NCBI GenBank assembly: GCA_038200385.1
Contig: JBBPYA010000231.1
Span: 1-14,328 of the forward strand
Reading direction: 5' to 3'
DNA: 14,328 nucleotides
Source: JBBPYA01 sp038200385
Lineage (GTDB): Bacteria; Actinomycetota; Actinomycetes; Mycobacteriales; Geodermatophilaceae
The translations under genes were made by a program, and so were the position numbers. Below the pieces are notes generated by a model. It had not been told where the DNA came from, did not search any database, and saw only the letters and a list, made by a program, of their open reading frames with translations. Every line of letters begins with the position of its first letter. Positions within the stretch are counted from its first letter, which is position 1. Positions 14,321 through 14,328 of the stretch are shown here, in pieces.

Positions 14321-14328
14321 CGTCAACC

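Overview
The window is very GC-rich with strong G/C at third codon positions, uses GTG starts often, and has tightly packed ATGA/GTGA-overlapping genes. This fits a high-GC actinomycete (Actinomycetota); nothing here fixes the genus. The left edge cuts a gene. The right edge ends in an almost pure G/C homopolymer tract that looks like a contig end or assembly artefact.

Region 1 (1-6217) is a [NiFe] uptake-hydrogenase locus with two divergent arms around a 130-bp intergenic region. The minus arm runs small subunit, large subunit, then a maturation protease that continues past the left edge. The plus arm holds six genes with overlaps or 3-nt gaps: three small single-membrane-segment proteins, a winged-helix-like protein with a Cys/His-rich tail, a PadR-type regulator, and a CooC-like P-loop ATPase with a CxC metal motif. 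The hydrogenase subunits lack a Tat signal and an obvious membrane anchor, and no cytochrome b gene is visible. The three small membrane proteins are therefore candidates for the membrane or electron-transfer link, and the CooC-like ATPase is a candidate nickel-handling factor. Overlapping perfect inverted repeats between the arms could be the operator for the PadR or Cys-rich protein. This locus is the best candidate for a little-described system in the window.

Region 2 (6218-9862) holds a Ser-cisSer-Lys amidase interrupted by one in-frame amber codon (minus strand), a 326-bp gap with a promoter and a possible gene remnant, and a phospholipase D-family protein (plus strand).

Region 3 (9863-14328, all minus strand) holds an ArsR regulator overlapping an SRPBCC/AHSA1 protein, galK, a galT that has lost its N-terminal third, and a secreted Asp-box (BNR) beta-propeller protein whose stop codon lies where the galT homology begins. 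The galT truncation and the juxtaposed secreted gene suggest a deletion or rearrangement breakpoint near 12610-12645.
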